A stretch of DNA of 64,000 nt from Ravibacter sp964559125 (lineage in GTDB: Bacteria; Bacteroidota; Bacteroidia; Cytophagales; Spirosomataceae), in NCBI GenBank assembly GCA_964559125.1, contig CAZLGW010000007.1:138272-202271 (forward strand), given 5' to 3'. The first letter of the stretch is position 1. Each line of letters starts with the position of its first letter. Both the position numbers and the translations under genes were made by a program. Below are positions 10,055-17,301 of the stretch, piece after piece. The notes under the pieces are model-generated. The model searched no databases and was not told the DNA's origin. It saw only the letters and a program-made list of their open reading frames with translations.

Positions 10055-10211
10055 AACAGGGAGGTAACCAATTACTCTCACAACGGAAATATTATATTTC
10101 TCACTAATCTTTAAAATTACACCATAGAGAATATCTATACATACATAAAAACAATAAATCGCATAAATTAACTACTTCATAGCTTTTCCTTATAAAGTAC
10201 TACGGTAAGAA

Positions 10212-10242
10212 TTGCCCTTCCCGATAAATAGCTGTATTTTTG
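10212..10242 (+). promoter_or_regulatory. Putative Bacteroidota sigma promoter for ahpC
   Basis: TATTTTTG at 10235-10242 fits the Bacteroidota -7 consensus TAnnTTTG. A TTG at 10212-10214 sits 20 bp upstream, where the -33 TTTG box is expected. The start codon of the peroxiredoxin gene is about 47 bp downstream. The surrounding 230-bp gap (10055-10288) is AT-rich and holds no gene that I can support. Confidence 0.45.
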
Positions 10243-10288
10243 CTATACAGAAATAATACAATTTTCAACTTATAAAAATTTATCTCTC

Positions 10289-10843
10289 ATGGCAAATAGC
10301 ATCTTATCAGTAGGTTCTGAGTTTCCTTACTTTAAGAAAACAGCCGTTGTCTCAATTGAGAAAGGCAACGAGTTTTACGATATCACTTCCAACGATCACC
10401 GTTCGGCCGGCAAATGGATGGTTCTTTTCTGGTGGCCCAAGGACTTTACCTTCGTTTGTCCGACTGAAATCGCCGAATTCAACAAGCATGTAGAAGACTT
10501 CAGTGATCGCGACACTATCCTGATCGGGGCTTCTACCGACAGCGAATTCGTTCACCTGGCATGGAGGAAAGACCACGATGATCTTCGCGGCCTTCAGTTC
10601 CCGATGCTTGCCGACACTTCCAAGTCTCTTGCCGAAGAGCTGGGTATCCTTGAAGCCGGTGAAAAAGTGGCTTATCGCGCTACCTACATCGTAGATCCTC
10701 AAGGCATTATACGATGGGTCAGCGTAAACGACCTGTCTGTAGGACGTAACGTAAACGAGGTTATCCGTGTGCTCGATGCGCTACAGACAGACGAATTGTG
10801 TCCGTGCAACTGGCAGAAAGGCGAAGCTACGCTGGCAGTTTAA
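10289..10843 (+). CDS. ahpC: Alkyl hydroperoxide reductase AhpC, three-cysteine type
   Basis: A 184-aa peroxiredoxin of the AhpC/Prx1 group. The peroxidatic Cys57 lies in FTFVCPTE. The C-terminal motif ELCPCNWQKGE carries Cys171 and Cys173, the arrangement known from Mycobacterium tuberculosis AhpC, which is reduced by AhpD rather than AhpF. It reduces organic and hydrogen peroxides in the cytoplasm. The partner AhpD-family gene lies 211 bp downstream on the same strand, which fits this pairing. A 121-bp inverted-repeat element and a GC-rich hairpin separate the two genes. Confidence 0.93.
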   Translation: MANSILSVGSEFPYFKKTAVVSIEKGNEFYDITSNDHRSAGKWMVLFWWPKDFTFVCPTEIAEFNKHVEDFSDRDTILIGASTDSEFVHLAWRKDHDDLRGLQFPMLADTSKSLAEELGILEAGEKVAYRATYIVDPQGIIRWVSVNDLSVGRNVNEVIRVLDALQTDELCPCNWQKGEATLAV

Positions 10844-10856
10844 TCCCTGATTACCA

Positions 10857-10977
10857 GGGAATCTCTAAAAACTCTTCAGACAAGGCGCGGTAATTTAGAA
10901 ACGCCGGAGTTTACTTTTGTAAATGAGAAAGTTGAAAAATTGTCGGAACGCAGTATCAAGAGTTTTTTGAGGTTCCC
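10857..10977 (+). mobile_element. MITE-like element, 121 bp, with 20-bp terminal inverted repeats
   Basis: The left end GGGAATCTCTAAAAACTCTT (10857-10876) matches the reverse complement of the right end (10958-10977, GGGAACCTCAAAAAACTCTT) at 18 of 20 positions. The ~80 bp inside can encode only a 15-residue ORF starting at 10924. The ends begin GGG and resemble those of IS5/IS1182-type elements, but I cannot assign the family by eye and see no obvious target duplication. Size, terminal repeats and absence of coding capacity fit a non-autonomous element. It sits 13 bp after the ahpC stop. Confidence 0.6.
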
Positions 10978-11001
10978 AATAAGATATAACAAACTAGAAT
11001 C

Positions 11002-11038
11002 GGAATGGGCGGCTTCCTGCTGGGGCCGCCCGTATTCC
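11002..11038 (+). terminator. GC-rich hairpin between ahpC and ahpD
   Basis: GGAATGGGCGGC (11002-11013) pairs with GCCGCCCGTATTCC (11025-11038), a stem of about 12 bp with one bulge and an 11-nt loop. No long T-run follows (TTAAGC). It may be a terminator, an attenuator before the AhpD-family gene or an mRNA-stabilising stem. The AhpD-family start is only 17 bp further on. Confidence 0.5.
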
Positions 11039-11054
11039 TTAAGCATGTTCGATT

Positions 11055-11645
11055 ATGTATCCGTTTGCAACTGCAACCAATCCTAAAGAATCACTGTTGA
11101 AAGAGGTCAACCTCCCGGAAAGCTTTGAAAGCGCGTTGCTCGACAAGCTGTCGGACGTAGACCACCGCTACCTGAAAGATCTGAAGGTAAACGTAAGCAA
11201 CGTTCTGAAATATCAGAATCTTACCAGGAAGGAAATACTGTTCCTGGCGCTGGGAACAGCTATCAACGAGAAACAGCCTGATCTTGCAGCCGGACTTGAA
11301 GAGCTGGCTCAAAACGAAGGAGCTACCGAAGGAGAAATCGCCGAGGTCGCTGCCTGTGTCTCCCTGATGAACGCCAACAACGTGTTTTATCGTTTCCGTC
11401 ATTTTGTAAAGAAGGAGTACTATGAAACAACCCCTGCCGGGATCAAAATGAGCATCATGATGAACCCGGTCTTAGGTAAGGAATTTTTCGAACTGCTGAG
11501 CCTTACCATTTCCGCGTTGAACGGCTGTGAGCTTTGCGTAGCCTCCCATGAGCAATCTGTGCTCAACCACGGCGGGACTCAGGCGCGTATCTACGACGCC
11601 GTCCGCATTGGGGCGGTTATTAAGAGTTTTGCGGTGTTGTTGTAA
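11055..11645 (+). CDS. ahpD: AhpD-family alkylhydroperoxidase (carboxymuconolactone decarboxylase fold)
   Basis: A 196-aa all-helical protein with the AhpD active site CELCVASHE: Cys158, Cys161 and His165, a CxxC-x3-H pattern with acidic residues upstream. In mycobacteria AhpD passes electrons from lipoylated dehydrogenase subunits to AhpC. Here a three-cysteine AhpC is encoded just upstream, so the same role is likely. Length is slightly above the roughly 175-aa norm. The gene is followed by an array of hairpins in the convergent gap to mraY. Confidence 0.9.
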   Translation: MYPFATATNPKESLLKEVNLPESFESALLDKLSDVDHRYLKDLKVNVSNVLKYQNLTRKEILFLALGTAINEKQPDLAAGLEELAQNEGATEGEIAEVAACVSLMNANNVFYRFRHFVKKEYYETTPAGIKMSIMMNPVLGKEFFELLSLTISALNGCELCVASHEQSVLNHGGTQARIYDAVRIGAVIKSFAVLL

Positions 11646-11659
11646 AAATTAAAGGCTCT

Positions 11660-11776
11660 CCCTCGTCTCGGACGACGGGAGGGCGACTTCAGGTCTCTCT
11701 GACCTGATAAAGGATGATTTTTTTGCCGGTCTGAGACCGGCTATCGCTCTTTCACCGTCTCAAGACGGGAAAGAGC
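11660..11776. terminator. Array of four hairpins in the convergent ahpD/mraY gap
   Basis: Four inverted repeats lie in a row. 11660-11683 is imperfect, CCCTC/GAGGG with an inner CGTC/GACG. 11690-11706 is CAGGTC/GACCTG. 11725-11741 is GCCGGTC/GACCGGC, perfect. 11746-11776 is GCTCTTTC-a-CCGTCT/AGACGG-GAAAGAGC with a 2-nt loop. Three of them share a GTCT...GAC core. A T-run (TTTTTTT, 11718-11724) follows the second. The array lies between the ends of two convergent genes, so bidirectional termination is likely. The repeated core also suggests a palindromic intergenic repeat family. Confidence 0.6.
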
Positions 11777-11818
11777 ATACAACTCCCTCCGTGCAACCTT
11801 TGCGTCTTTGTGGTTAAA

Positions 11819-13033
11819 CTATCTCAACTTAAGCGTAACCAGGCAGAATATCGCCAGAATAATCCCCACAATCCAGAAACGCGTCACTATTTTCGCTTCG
11901 TGATAACCTTTTTTCTGGAAATGATGATGAAGCGGCGACATCAGGAAAATTCTCCTCCCCTCTCCATATCGTCGCTTTGTAAACTTAAAATAGCTCACCT
12001 GCATCATGACCGACAGCAGCTCTACGAGGAATATCCCGCAGAGCACCGGTATCAGCAGCTCCTTTCTTATTGCAAGGGCTATTACAGCGATAACTCCCCC
12101 AAGCATCAGGCTTCCCGTATCACCCATAAATACCTGGGCAGGATAAGCATTGTACCAGAGAAAGCCGATACAGGCCCCGACAAACGCCGCACAGAAAATA
12201 ACAAGCTCTCCTGAATTAGGGATATACATGATGTTCAGGTACTGGGCAAAGCGGACGTTCCCCGACAGGTAGGCAAGAACTCCCAGCGTAACGGCTATAA
12301 TCCCCGATGAACCGGCCGCCAGACCGTCTATACCGTCGGTAATATTGGCTCCGTTAGAGACCGCCGTGATGATAAATATAGCCAGGAGCGTGTAGATAAT
12401 CCACGTATAGCTCTCGGGCACCAGCCCGAAAGTAAGCATATTGTAATCAAACGAATTATTCTTTAAAAAAGGAACAGTTGTAATCATCGGGTTGACCAGG
12501 TCATGAAAGCGGTTGATCTCACCCAGCTCCGGGTTCACAAACGGCTGATCATAAACGCGGATCTTTACATCCTGGTTAAAACTGAGTGTAATACCCACTA
12601 TCAGCCCCAGCGTAACCTGGCCGAATATTTTAAACCGTCCGTGAAGGCCCTCTTTGTTGTTTTTAAACTTTTTAATGTAGTCATCGACAAACCCGATCAT
12701 CCCCGTCCACACGGCGGTGATAATCAGCAGCACAACATACACATTGGTCAGTTGGGCAAAGAGGAGGACCGGAATAAGCAGGGAAGCCAGGATAATAAAA
12801 CCACCCATAGTAGGCGTCCCTGTTTTTTCCTTTTGCCCGGGCAGGCCCAGATCCCTGACAGTCTCTCCGACCTGCTTATAGTGCAGGTAATCAATTATCT
12901 TCTTTCCGTAAGTAGCCGCTATAAAAAGTGACAATACCGCTGCTCCCAACGCCCTAAAGGAAATATACTGGAAAACCCCCGCCCCGGGAAAATCGTATTG
13001 CCTGTCAAGAAAATTAAAAAGGTAATAAAGCAT
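11819..13033 (-). CDS. mraY: Phospho-N-acetylmuramoyl-pentapeptide transferase
   Basis: Polytopic membrane enzyme that transfers phospho-MurNAc-pentapeptide to undecaprenyl phosphate, forming lipid I. I use the ATG at 13033 (404 aa, MLYYLFNFLD..., the usual beginning in this phylum) rather than the in-frame ATG at 13063. Family motifs visible: GTPTMGGF, the DDYIKKFKNNKEGL active-site region, NGANITDGIDGLAAG, and MGDTGSLMLGG with the catalytic Asp and MSPLHHHF near the C-terminus. It follows murE on the same strand after 71 bp, so the two are probably co-transcribed. Confidence 0.96.
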   Translation of the reverse strand: MLYYLFNFLDRQYDFPGAGVFQYISFRALGAAVLSLFIAATYGKKIIDYLHYKQVGETVRDLGLPGQKEKTGTPTMGGFIILASLLIPVLLFAQLTNVYVVLLIITAVWTGMIGFVDDYIKKFKNNKEGLHGRFKIFGQVTLGLIVGITLSFNQDVKIRVYDQPFVNPELGEINRFHDLVNPMITTVPFLKNNSFDYNMLTFGLVPESYTWIIYTLLAIFIITAVSNGANITDGIDGLAAGSSGIIAVTLGVLAYLSGNVRFAQYLNIMYIPNSGELVIFCAAFVGACIGFLWYNAYPAQVFMGDTGSLMLGGVIAVIALAIRKELLIPVLCGIFLVELLSVMMQVSYFKFTKRRYGEGRRIFLMSPLHHHFQKKGYHEAKIVTRFWIVGIILAIFCLVTLKLR

Positions 13034-13104
13034 GTGCCGAAAAAGTCTGATCTGGTCCCGCAAAGTTGTCTAAATTATGGGGAACAAATCAAGGATTTGG
13101 AATT

Positions 13105-14571
13105 TTAAAATTCGAAAGCCGCCCGTACTTCTTCTCTGTCGTCAAAATGATGACGTCCCCCATTTACTTCCTGGTAAGTTTCGTGTCCTTTACCAGCAAT
13201 CAGGATAATATCACCTTTTTCTGCCTGTGCAACCGCCCAGCGGATAGCTTCTCTCCTGTCGATGATGGTCTTCGTTTTTTTATAGTCCAGCGGAGCTACT
13301 CCCGCTTTCATCTGCTCTATGATAGCTTCCGGGTCTTCATTCCGGGAATTATCGGAGGTAAAAACGGCAAGGTTGCTGTATTTACAGGCAATGGATGCCA
13401 TTTTCGGCCGTTTTGCCGTATCGCGGTTACCGCCGCAGCCCACGATCGTAATCACCTTTTCGTTGTAATTTCTGAGCTGGGCAATAGTCGACAATACATT
13501 TTCCAGGGCATCGGGCGTATGGGCATAATCCACAATAGCAGTTATATTTTTTTTCACATCATGCACCACCTCGAAGCGGCCGGGAGGCGGAAGCAATCCC
13601 GAAAGTTCCGTCAGCACGGTCTCTTCGTCCTCACCCAAAATCAGCGCCGTTCCGTAGACTGCCAGTAAATTCGAGACGTTGAATGCTCCTATGAGCCTTA
13701 CCCACACATCCTTATCGTTTATCAGAAGCTGCATCCCCTGTAGTGTGGCGGTCAGTATCCTGGCGCGGAAATCGGTAATATTCCGCATGGAATAAGAATA
13801 AACCCTTGCCTTCGTATTCTGCACCATTACGCTTCCCCGCCGGTCATCAGCGTTGATAAGAGCAAAAGAATCTTTAGTGAGATCGTCGAAAAAAGCTTTT
13901 TTAGCTGCAATGTAATGATCGAAAGTCCCGTGAAAATCGAGGTGGTCGTGGGTAATGTTCGTAAAGATAGCCCCGGCAAATTTCAATCCTTCTATCCTGC
14001 GCTGTACCACCGCATGCGAGCTTACCTCCATAAATACATAGCTGCATCCGCTGTCGGCCATCCTGGCCAGTAGCTCCTGCAGCACTACTGCTTCGGGAGT
14101 AGTGTGGGTTGCCGGTATGACCTGGTCTTCTATCTGGTTCTGAACCGTGGAAATCATTCCGCACCGGTGTCCCAGGTTCCTGAAAAGCTGGAAAAGAAAC
14201 GTAACGACAGACGTTTTACCGTTAGTGCCGGTTACGCCTACCAGCTTCAGCTTTTCTGACGGATAGTCATAAAACGCGGCGGAAATCCTGCCCAATGCCA
14301 CCGATGAATCCCGGACGACGATATATACGCAGCCTTCCGCAGCTTCCCCGGGAAGATTTTCCACAACAAGTGCCGTAGCGCCCTTTTCGCGTGCCTGGGC
14401 CAGGTAAGCGTGACCGTCGGTCTGTGTGCCCCGCACCGCAACAAACAAACTGCCGGGTTGAACCTTCCTCGAATCGGTGATCACCCCTGAAATTGCTATG
14501 GAAATAGTTCCCCTAACCTCAGTCACTTCCACATTTTTCAACAAATCCGCTAACAAAACTTCTCTTTTCAC
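13105..14571 (-). CDS. murE: UDP-N-acetylmuramoyl-tripeptide synthetase
   Basis: Mur ligase adding the third residue, probably meso-diaminopimelate, to UDP-MurNAc-L-Ala-D-Glu. Motifs: SRKVQPGSLFVAVRGTQTDGHAYL, the ATP loop GVTGTNGKTS and HTTPEAV. I choose the GTG at 14571 (488 aa): an upstream ATG at 14682 would add 37 residues atypical of the family, and a promoter-like box at 14613-14620 lies between the two starts. The amino-acid selectivity motif reads DNSRNEDP where most DAP-adding enzymes have DNPR; the Arg that contacts DAP is kept. It is followed by mraY. Confidence 0.95.
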   Translation of the reverse strand: MKREVLLADLLKNVEVTEVRGTISIAISGVITDSRKVQPGSLFVAVRGTQTDGHAYLAQAREKGATALVVENLPGEAAEGCVYIVVRDSSVALGRISAAFYDYPSEKLKLVGVTGTNGKTSVVTFLFQLFRNLGHRCGMISTVQNQIEDQVIPATHTTPEAVVLQELLARMADSGCSYVFMEVSSHAVVQRRIEGLKFAGAIFTNITHDHLDFHGTFDHYIAAKKAFFDDLTKDSFALINADDRRGSVMVQNTKARVYSYSMRNITDFRARILTATLQGMQLLINDKDVWVRLIGAFNVSNLLAVYGTALILGEDEETVLTELSGLLPPPGRFEVVHDVKKNITAIVDYAHTPDALENVLSTIAQLRNYNEKVITIVGCGGNRDTAKRPKMASIACKYSNLAVFTSDNSRNEDPEAIIEQMKAGVAPLDYKKTKTIIDRREAIRWAVAQAEKGDIILIAGKGHETYQEVNGGRHHFDDREEVRAAFEF

Positions 14572-14612
14572 GTTATCTGTAATAGACGATAATCCAAATA
14601 TTAAACTTCTGT

Positions 14613-14620
14613 CAAAGGTA
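14613..14620 (-). promoter_or_regulatory. Putative -7 box for murE-mraY
   Basis: Read on the minus strand the sequence is TACCTTTG, an exact match to the Bacteroidota TAnnTTTG consensus. Transcription would start about 7 bp downstream, leaving a leader of roughly 35 nt before the GTG at 14571. No clear -33 TTTG box is seen at the ideal distance. The box supports the shorter murE start. Confidence 0.4.
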
Positions 14621-14735
14621 CGTTTAAATCGGTTTATCCGCTCTGCGAAACTGCAAGTTCCGCAGAGCCTGCCCTGGCACAATTCTTTATCCTTATTGTT
14701 TTATATATCGTGTGTATTTTCAGATAAGAGCCAGA

Positions 14736-15554
14736 ATGAAGCTTTTTTTCCCTTTTTTGTCCCTTGCTTCCTTTTTAGCAATCTTTGCCCCGCCGACCGT
14801 CTGTGCTCAAAACAGGCCGATGGCTGATCCGTTCGGACAGGTCACCATTTTCGGAGGCGGGGGCGTTTCCTATTATATGGGCGATATATCCTCGAACTTC
14901 GGTTCAGGGAATCTCGGCCTCGGGCCTGCCTTCATGCTCGGCGGCACCTACCGCCTTACGGAAAGGGTAAGCGCACGGGGAGAGCTTCGTTTGTATAAAG
15001 TTTCGGGGGACAGCCAGTATACGAATAATCCCGAAAAGAATCTCTCTTTCGTCACAACAAACCCTGATCTGATGCTATCTGCCCAGGTCGACCTTTTCCC
15101 TTATTCGAAAAGAGCCCGGGTCAACCCCTATGCGCTGGTCGGTCTGGGAGTCACTTATCTTTCACCTAAGGCAGAATGGGAAGGAGTTGTCTACAGCCTT
15201 CCGCAATACCAGACGGAAGGACATAAATACTGGCGCCTTCCTATTTTTGTTTCGGGCGGACTCGGGGCTATGGTACGCATTAACGCCACCTGGAGCGCGG
15301 GGATTGAGATCACCGGCAATTTCCTTTTTTCCGACTACCTGGACGACGTGAGTACTCTCTATCCCGAATATGACCAGCTTACCTCCAACGAGGCTTTCAA
15401 CCTCTCCTACCGTGGCAGCGGTCAGCAACCCGGCTATATAAGAGGTAACCCCAGCTCGAAAGACATCTACGCCATCCTCGCGGCCAGGGTAAGCTATTCG
15501 CTTCCGAACCCGCGTTATGCCCGGGAGCGCAAAATCACCAAATGCTCCCGTTAA
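14736..15554 (+). CDS. DUF6089-type outer-membrane beta-barrel protein
   Basis: Start taken at the ATG at 14736 (272 aa) because it opens a Sec signal (MKLFFPFLSLASFLAIFAPP, cleavage near VCAQ); an in-frame ATG at 14712 precedes it. The mature protein alternates short amphipathic strands with Gly-rich turns: GGGGVSYYMGDISSNFG, GPAFMLGGTYRLTERVSARGELRLYKVSGD, NPYALVGLGVTYLSPKAEW, RLPIFVSGGLGAMVRI and GIEITGNFLFSDYLDDVS. This matches the DUF6089 family of Bacteroidota outer-membrane proteins as I remember it. Function unknown. The thioesterase gene follows 15 bp downstream. Confidence 0.75.
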   Translation: MKLFFPFLSLASFLAIFAPPTVCAQNRPMADPFGQVTIFGGGGVSYYMGDISSNFGSGNLGLGPAFMLGGTYRLTERVSARGELRLYKVSGDSQYTNNPEKNLSFVTTNPDLMLSAQVDLFPYSKRARVNPYALVGLGVTYLSPKAEWEGVVYSLPQYQTEGHKYWRLPIFVSGGLGAMVRINATWSAGIEITGNFLFSDYLDDVSTLYPEYDQLTSNEAFNLSYRGSGQQPGYIRGNPSSKDIYAILAARVSYSLPNPRYARERKITKCSR

Positions 15555-15569
15555 CCCTTCCGTTGCAGT

Positions 15570-16085
15570 ATGTCAAGATCCAAAACCGCCTCTCAGTCGA
15601 AGGTAACGATGACTGAAATGGTGCTTCCCAACGACACCAATACACTAAACAACCTGATGGGCGGGAGACTGCTCCATTGGATGGACATATGCGGGGCTAT
15701 TGCCGCCCAGAAACATGCCAACGCCAAGGTCGTCACCGCTTCGGTCGACAACGTTTCGTTTGCACAACCGATCAGGCTGGGGCATGTCGTGACCATGCAC
15801 GCCGGCGTCACACGGGCGTTTAACTCTTCTATGGAAGTCTATATTGAAGTATGGGCCGAAGACGTCCCCGCCGGCATAAAAGTAGCCACCCACAAGGCCT
15901 TTTACACTTTTGTGGCAGTAGACGATCAAAACAAACCGCAGCAGGTCGCAGAGCTGATCCCCGAAACCGACCAGGAAAAAGAGCTTTTTAAAAGCGCACT
16001 GCGCCGCAGGCAGCTCAGGCTCGTATTATCCGGCCGCCTGAACCCGGATGAAGCAACGGAATTGAGGGAGTTGTTTGTCAATTAG
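15570..16085 (+). CDS. Acyl-CoA thioesterase, hotdog fold (YciA/BACH type)
   Basis: A 171-aa single hotdog-domain protein. The stretch LPNDTNTLNNLMGGRLLHWMD is the signature of YciA/BACH acyl-CoA hydrolases, with the conserved Asn and the catalytic Asp in the helix. VVTASVDNVSFAQPIRLGHVVTM follows, as in the family. It hydrolyses acyl-CoA thioesters in the cytosol; chain length cannot be read from the sequence. It probably shares a transcript with the barrel gene upstream, though a functional link is not evident. Confidence 0.9.
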   Translation: MSRSKTASQSKVTMTEMVLPNDTNTLNNLMGGRLLHWMDICGAIAAQKHANAKVVTASVDNVSFAQPIRLGHVVTMHAGVTRAFNSSMEVYIEVWAEDVPAGIKVATHKAFYTFVAVDDQNKPQQVAELIPETDQEKELFKSALRRRQLRLVLSGRLNPDEATELRELFVN

Positions 16086-16098
16086 GCAATGAGGGCAA

Positions 16099-17022
16099 TC
16101 ATTTAAATACATTCACCTCCGGGTGCATTGTATAAAACCGGAAGCCATCGCCGGTTTCGACCACCATTCCGCTCGACAGGTTATTCTTCATGATCGGGTT
16201 GCCTTCGTACTTTTCCCAGCGCACCAGGTCATCCGATACTGCAATATTCATGGTCCACTCCCTCCAGTCTTCGAATGCTGACGCGTGGTAATAGCCATAG
16301 TACCGTCCTTTGTATTTGATAACCTGGTTCATGGCGACCGCATATTGGTCATAAACTTCCGGTCCCATGGCGATGACGGGCTCATCCTGTACATTGGTCC
16401 AGACTTTCATGTCATTCGAAGTAGCCAGCCATATGCCGTGGTCGTTTCTTTCATAGAAAAGGTACCAGGTATTATTTTCCTTCCAGAGCGTCGGCGTACC
16501 GTAAGGCCCCGGTGTCAGCGGCTCGCCGTTTTTCTGCCTTACATCAAGAGCGCCCCGGCTGGTCCAGGTAACGCGGTTGTCGGACGTAAGCAGGTGCGCC
16601 ACATCGTCACGCCCCTCTGCCACCATATAGTAAGTCCCGTTCTCTTTCCATACAAACATATCTTCTACCCACAATGAGTCATAGACAGGCCTTTCCGAAT
16701 ACCGCTCCCACGTGAGCCCGTCATCGGAAGTTGCCAGTCCGAGGTATTTTGTTTCATCACCTGAGGTCTTCGAATAGCCGGTATACCACAACGACCATTC
16801 ATCACCCTCCTTCATGACAAAACCGCGTTCACGTATTTTCGAATCCCAGGTTTCAGCGCCGGTACCGGCAAATACGGGATTTTTATCGTAAGGCGTGAAG
16901 CTGATAAGTTCCGCAGGGAATTTACCGGTCTTTTCCTCTGTTTCCTTTTTTTCTCCTGTGCCTCCGCATGAAAAAAGGAGGTACCCGAACCCTACCAGTA
17001 ATCCTGAATATGACTTTCTCAT
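16099..17022 (-). CDS. Lipoprotein with GH43/GH32-like five-bladed propeller fold
   Basis: Start set at the ATG at 17022 (307 aa), which begins a lipoprotein signal (hydrophobic core, then LLFSCGG with Cys19). Longer in-frame extensions would run into thrS on the other strand. The mature protein has repeated strand patterns with acidic residues typical of the arabinanase/fructosidase superfamily: WDSKIRERGFVMKEGDEWSLWYTGY, DSLWVEDMFVWKENGTYYMVAEGRDD, YGTPTLWKENNTWYLFYERNDHG and GRYYGYYHASAFEDW. It is likely a surface or periplasmic glycan-binding or glycan-cleaving protein. The substrate cannot be told, and catalytic residues were not verified. Confidence 0.75.
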   Translation of the reverse strand: MRKSYSGLLVGFGYLLFSCGGTGEKKETEEKTGKFPAELISFTPYDKNPVFAGTGAETWDSKIRERGFVMKEGDEWSLWYTGYSKTSGDETKYLGLATSDDGLTWERYSERPVYDSLWVEDMFVWKENGTYYMVAEGRDDVAHLLTSDNRVTWTSRGALDVRQKNGEPLTPGPYGTPTLWKENNTWYLFYERNDHGIWLATSNDMKVWTNVQDEPVIAMGPEVYDQYAVAMNQVIKYKGRYYGYYHASAFEDWREWTMNIAVSDDLVRWEKYEGNPIMKNNLSSGMVVETGDGFRFYTMHPEVNVFK

Positions 17023-17247
17023 TGCAATTAGTCGTAAAGAAGTTAAAGCTGATGCAAAGGGCCGACAGCCAATGCTCAAAGATATATTATATACAGACCC
17101 TAAAATCCGGAAGACTATGGAAAATGATATTTTTATTTTCTGACCCGGGAATACCTGCACCGGAAAACACGACTTCTGACAGGAATTTCTCTGCCTGAAT
17201 ATCCACAGAAAACAAGTGTTGCTCCTCACAGTTTGATATAATACCGT

Positions 17248-17255
17248 TACCTTTG
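17248..17255 (+). promoter_or_regulatory. Putative -7 box for thrS operon
   Basis: TACCTTTG matches the TAnnTTTG consensus exactly and lies 47 bp before the thrS ATG. A TTTG occurs at 17232-17235, closer than the usual 19-21 bp spacing, so the -33 element is uncertain. The divergent 279-bp gap (17023-17301) holds no other gene that I can support. Confidence 0.4.
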
Positions 17256-17301
17256 TAAAACTTTTTTCATTTTTATCTATTACAAGAGAAGTAAAGCATA
17301 G

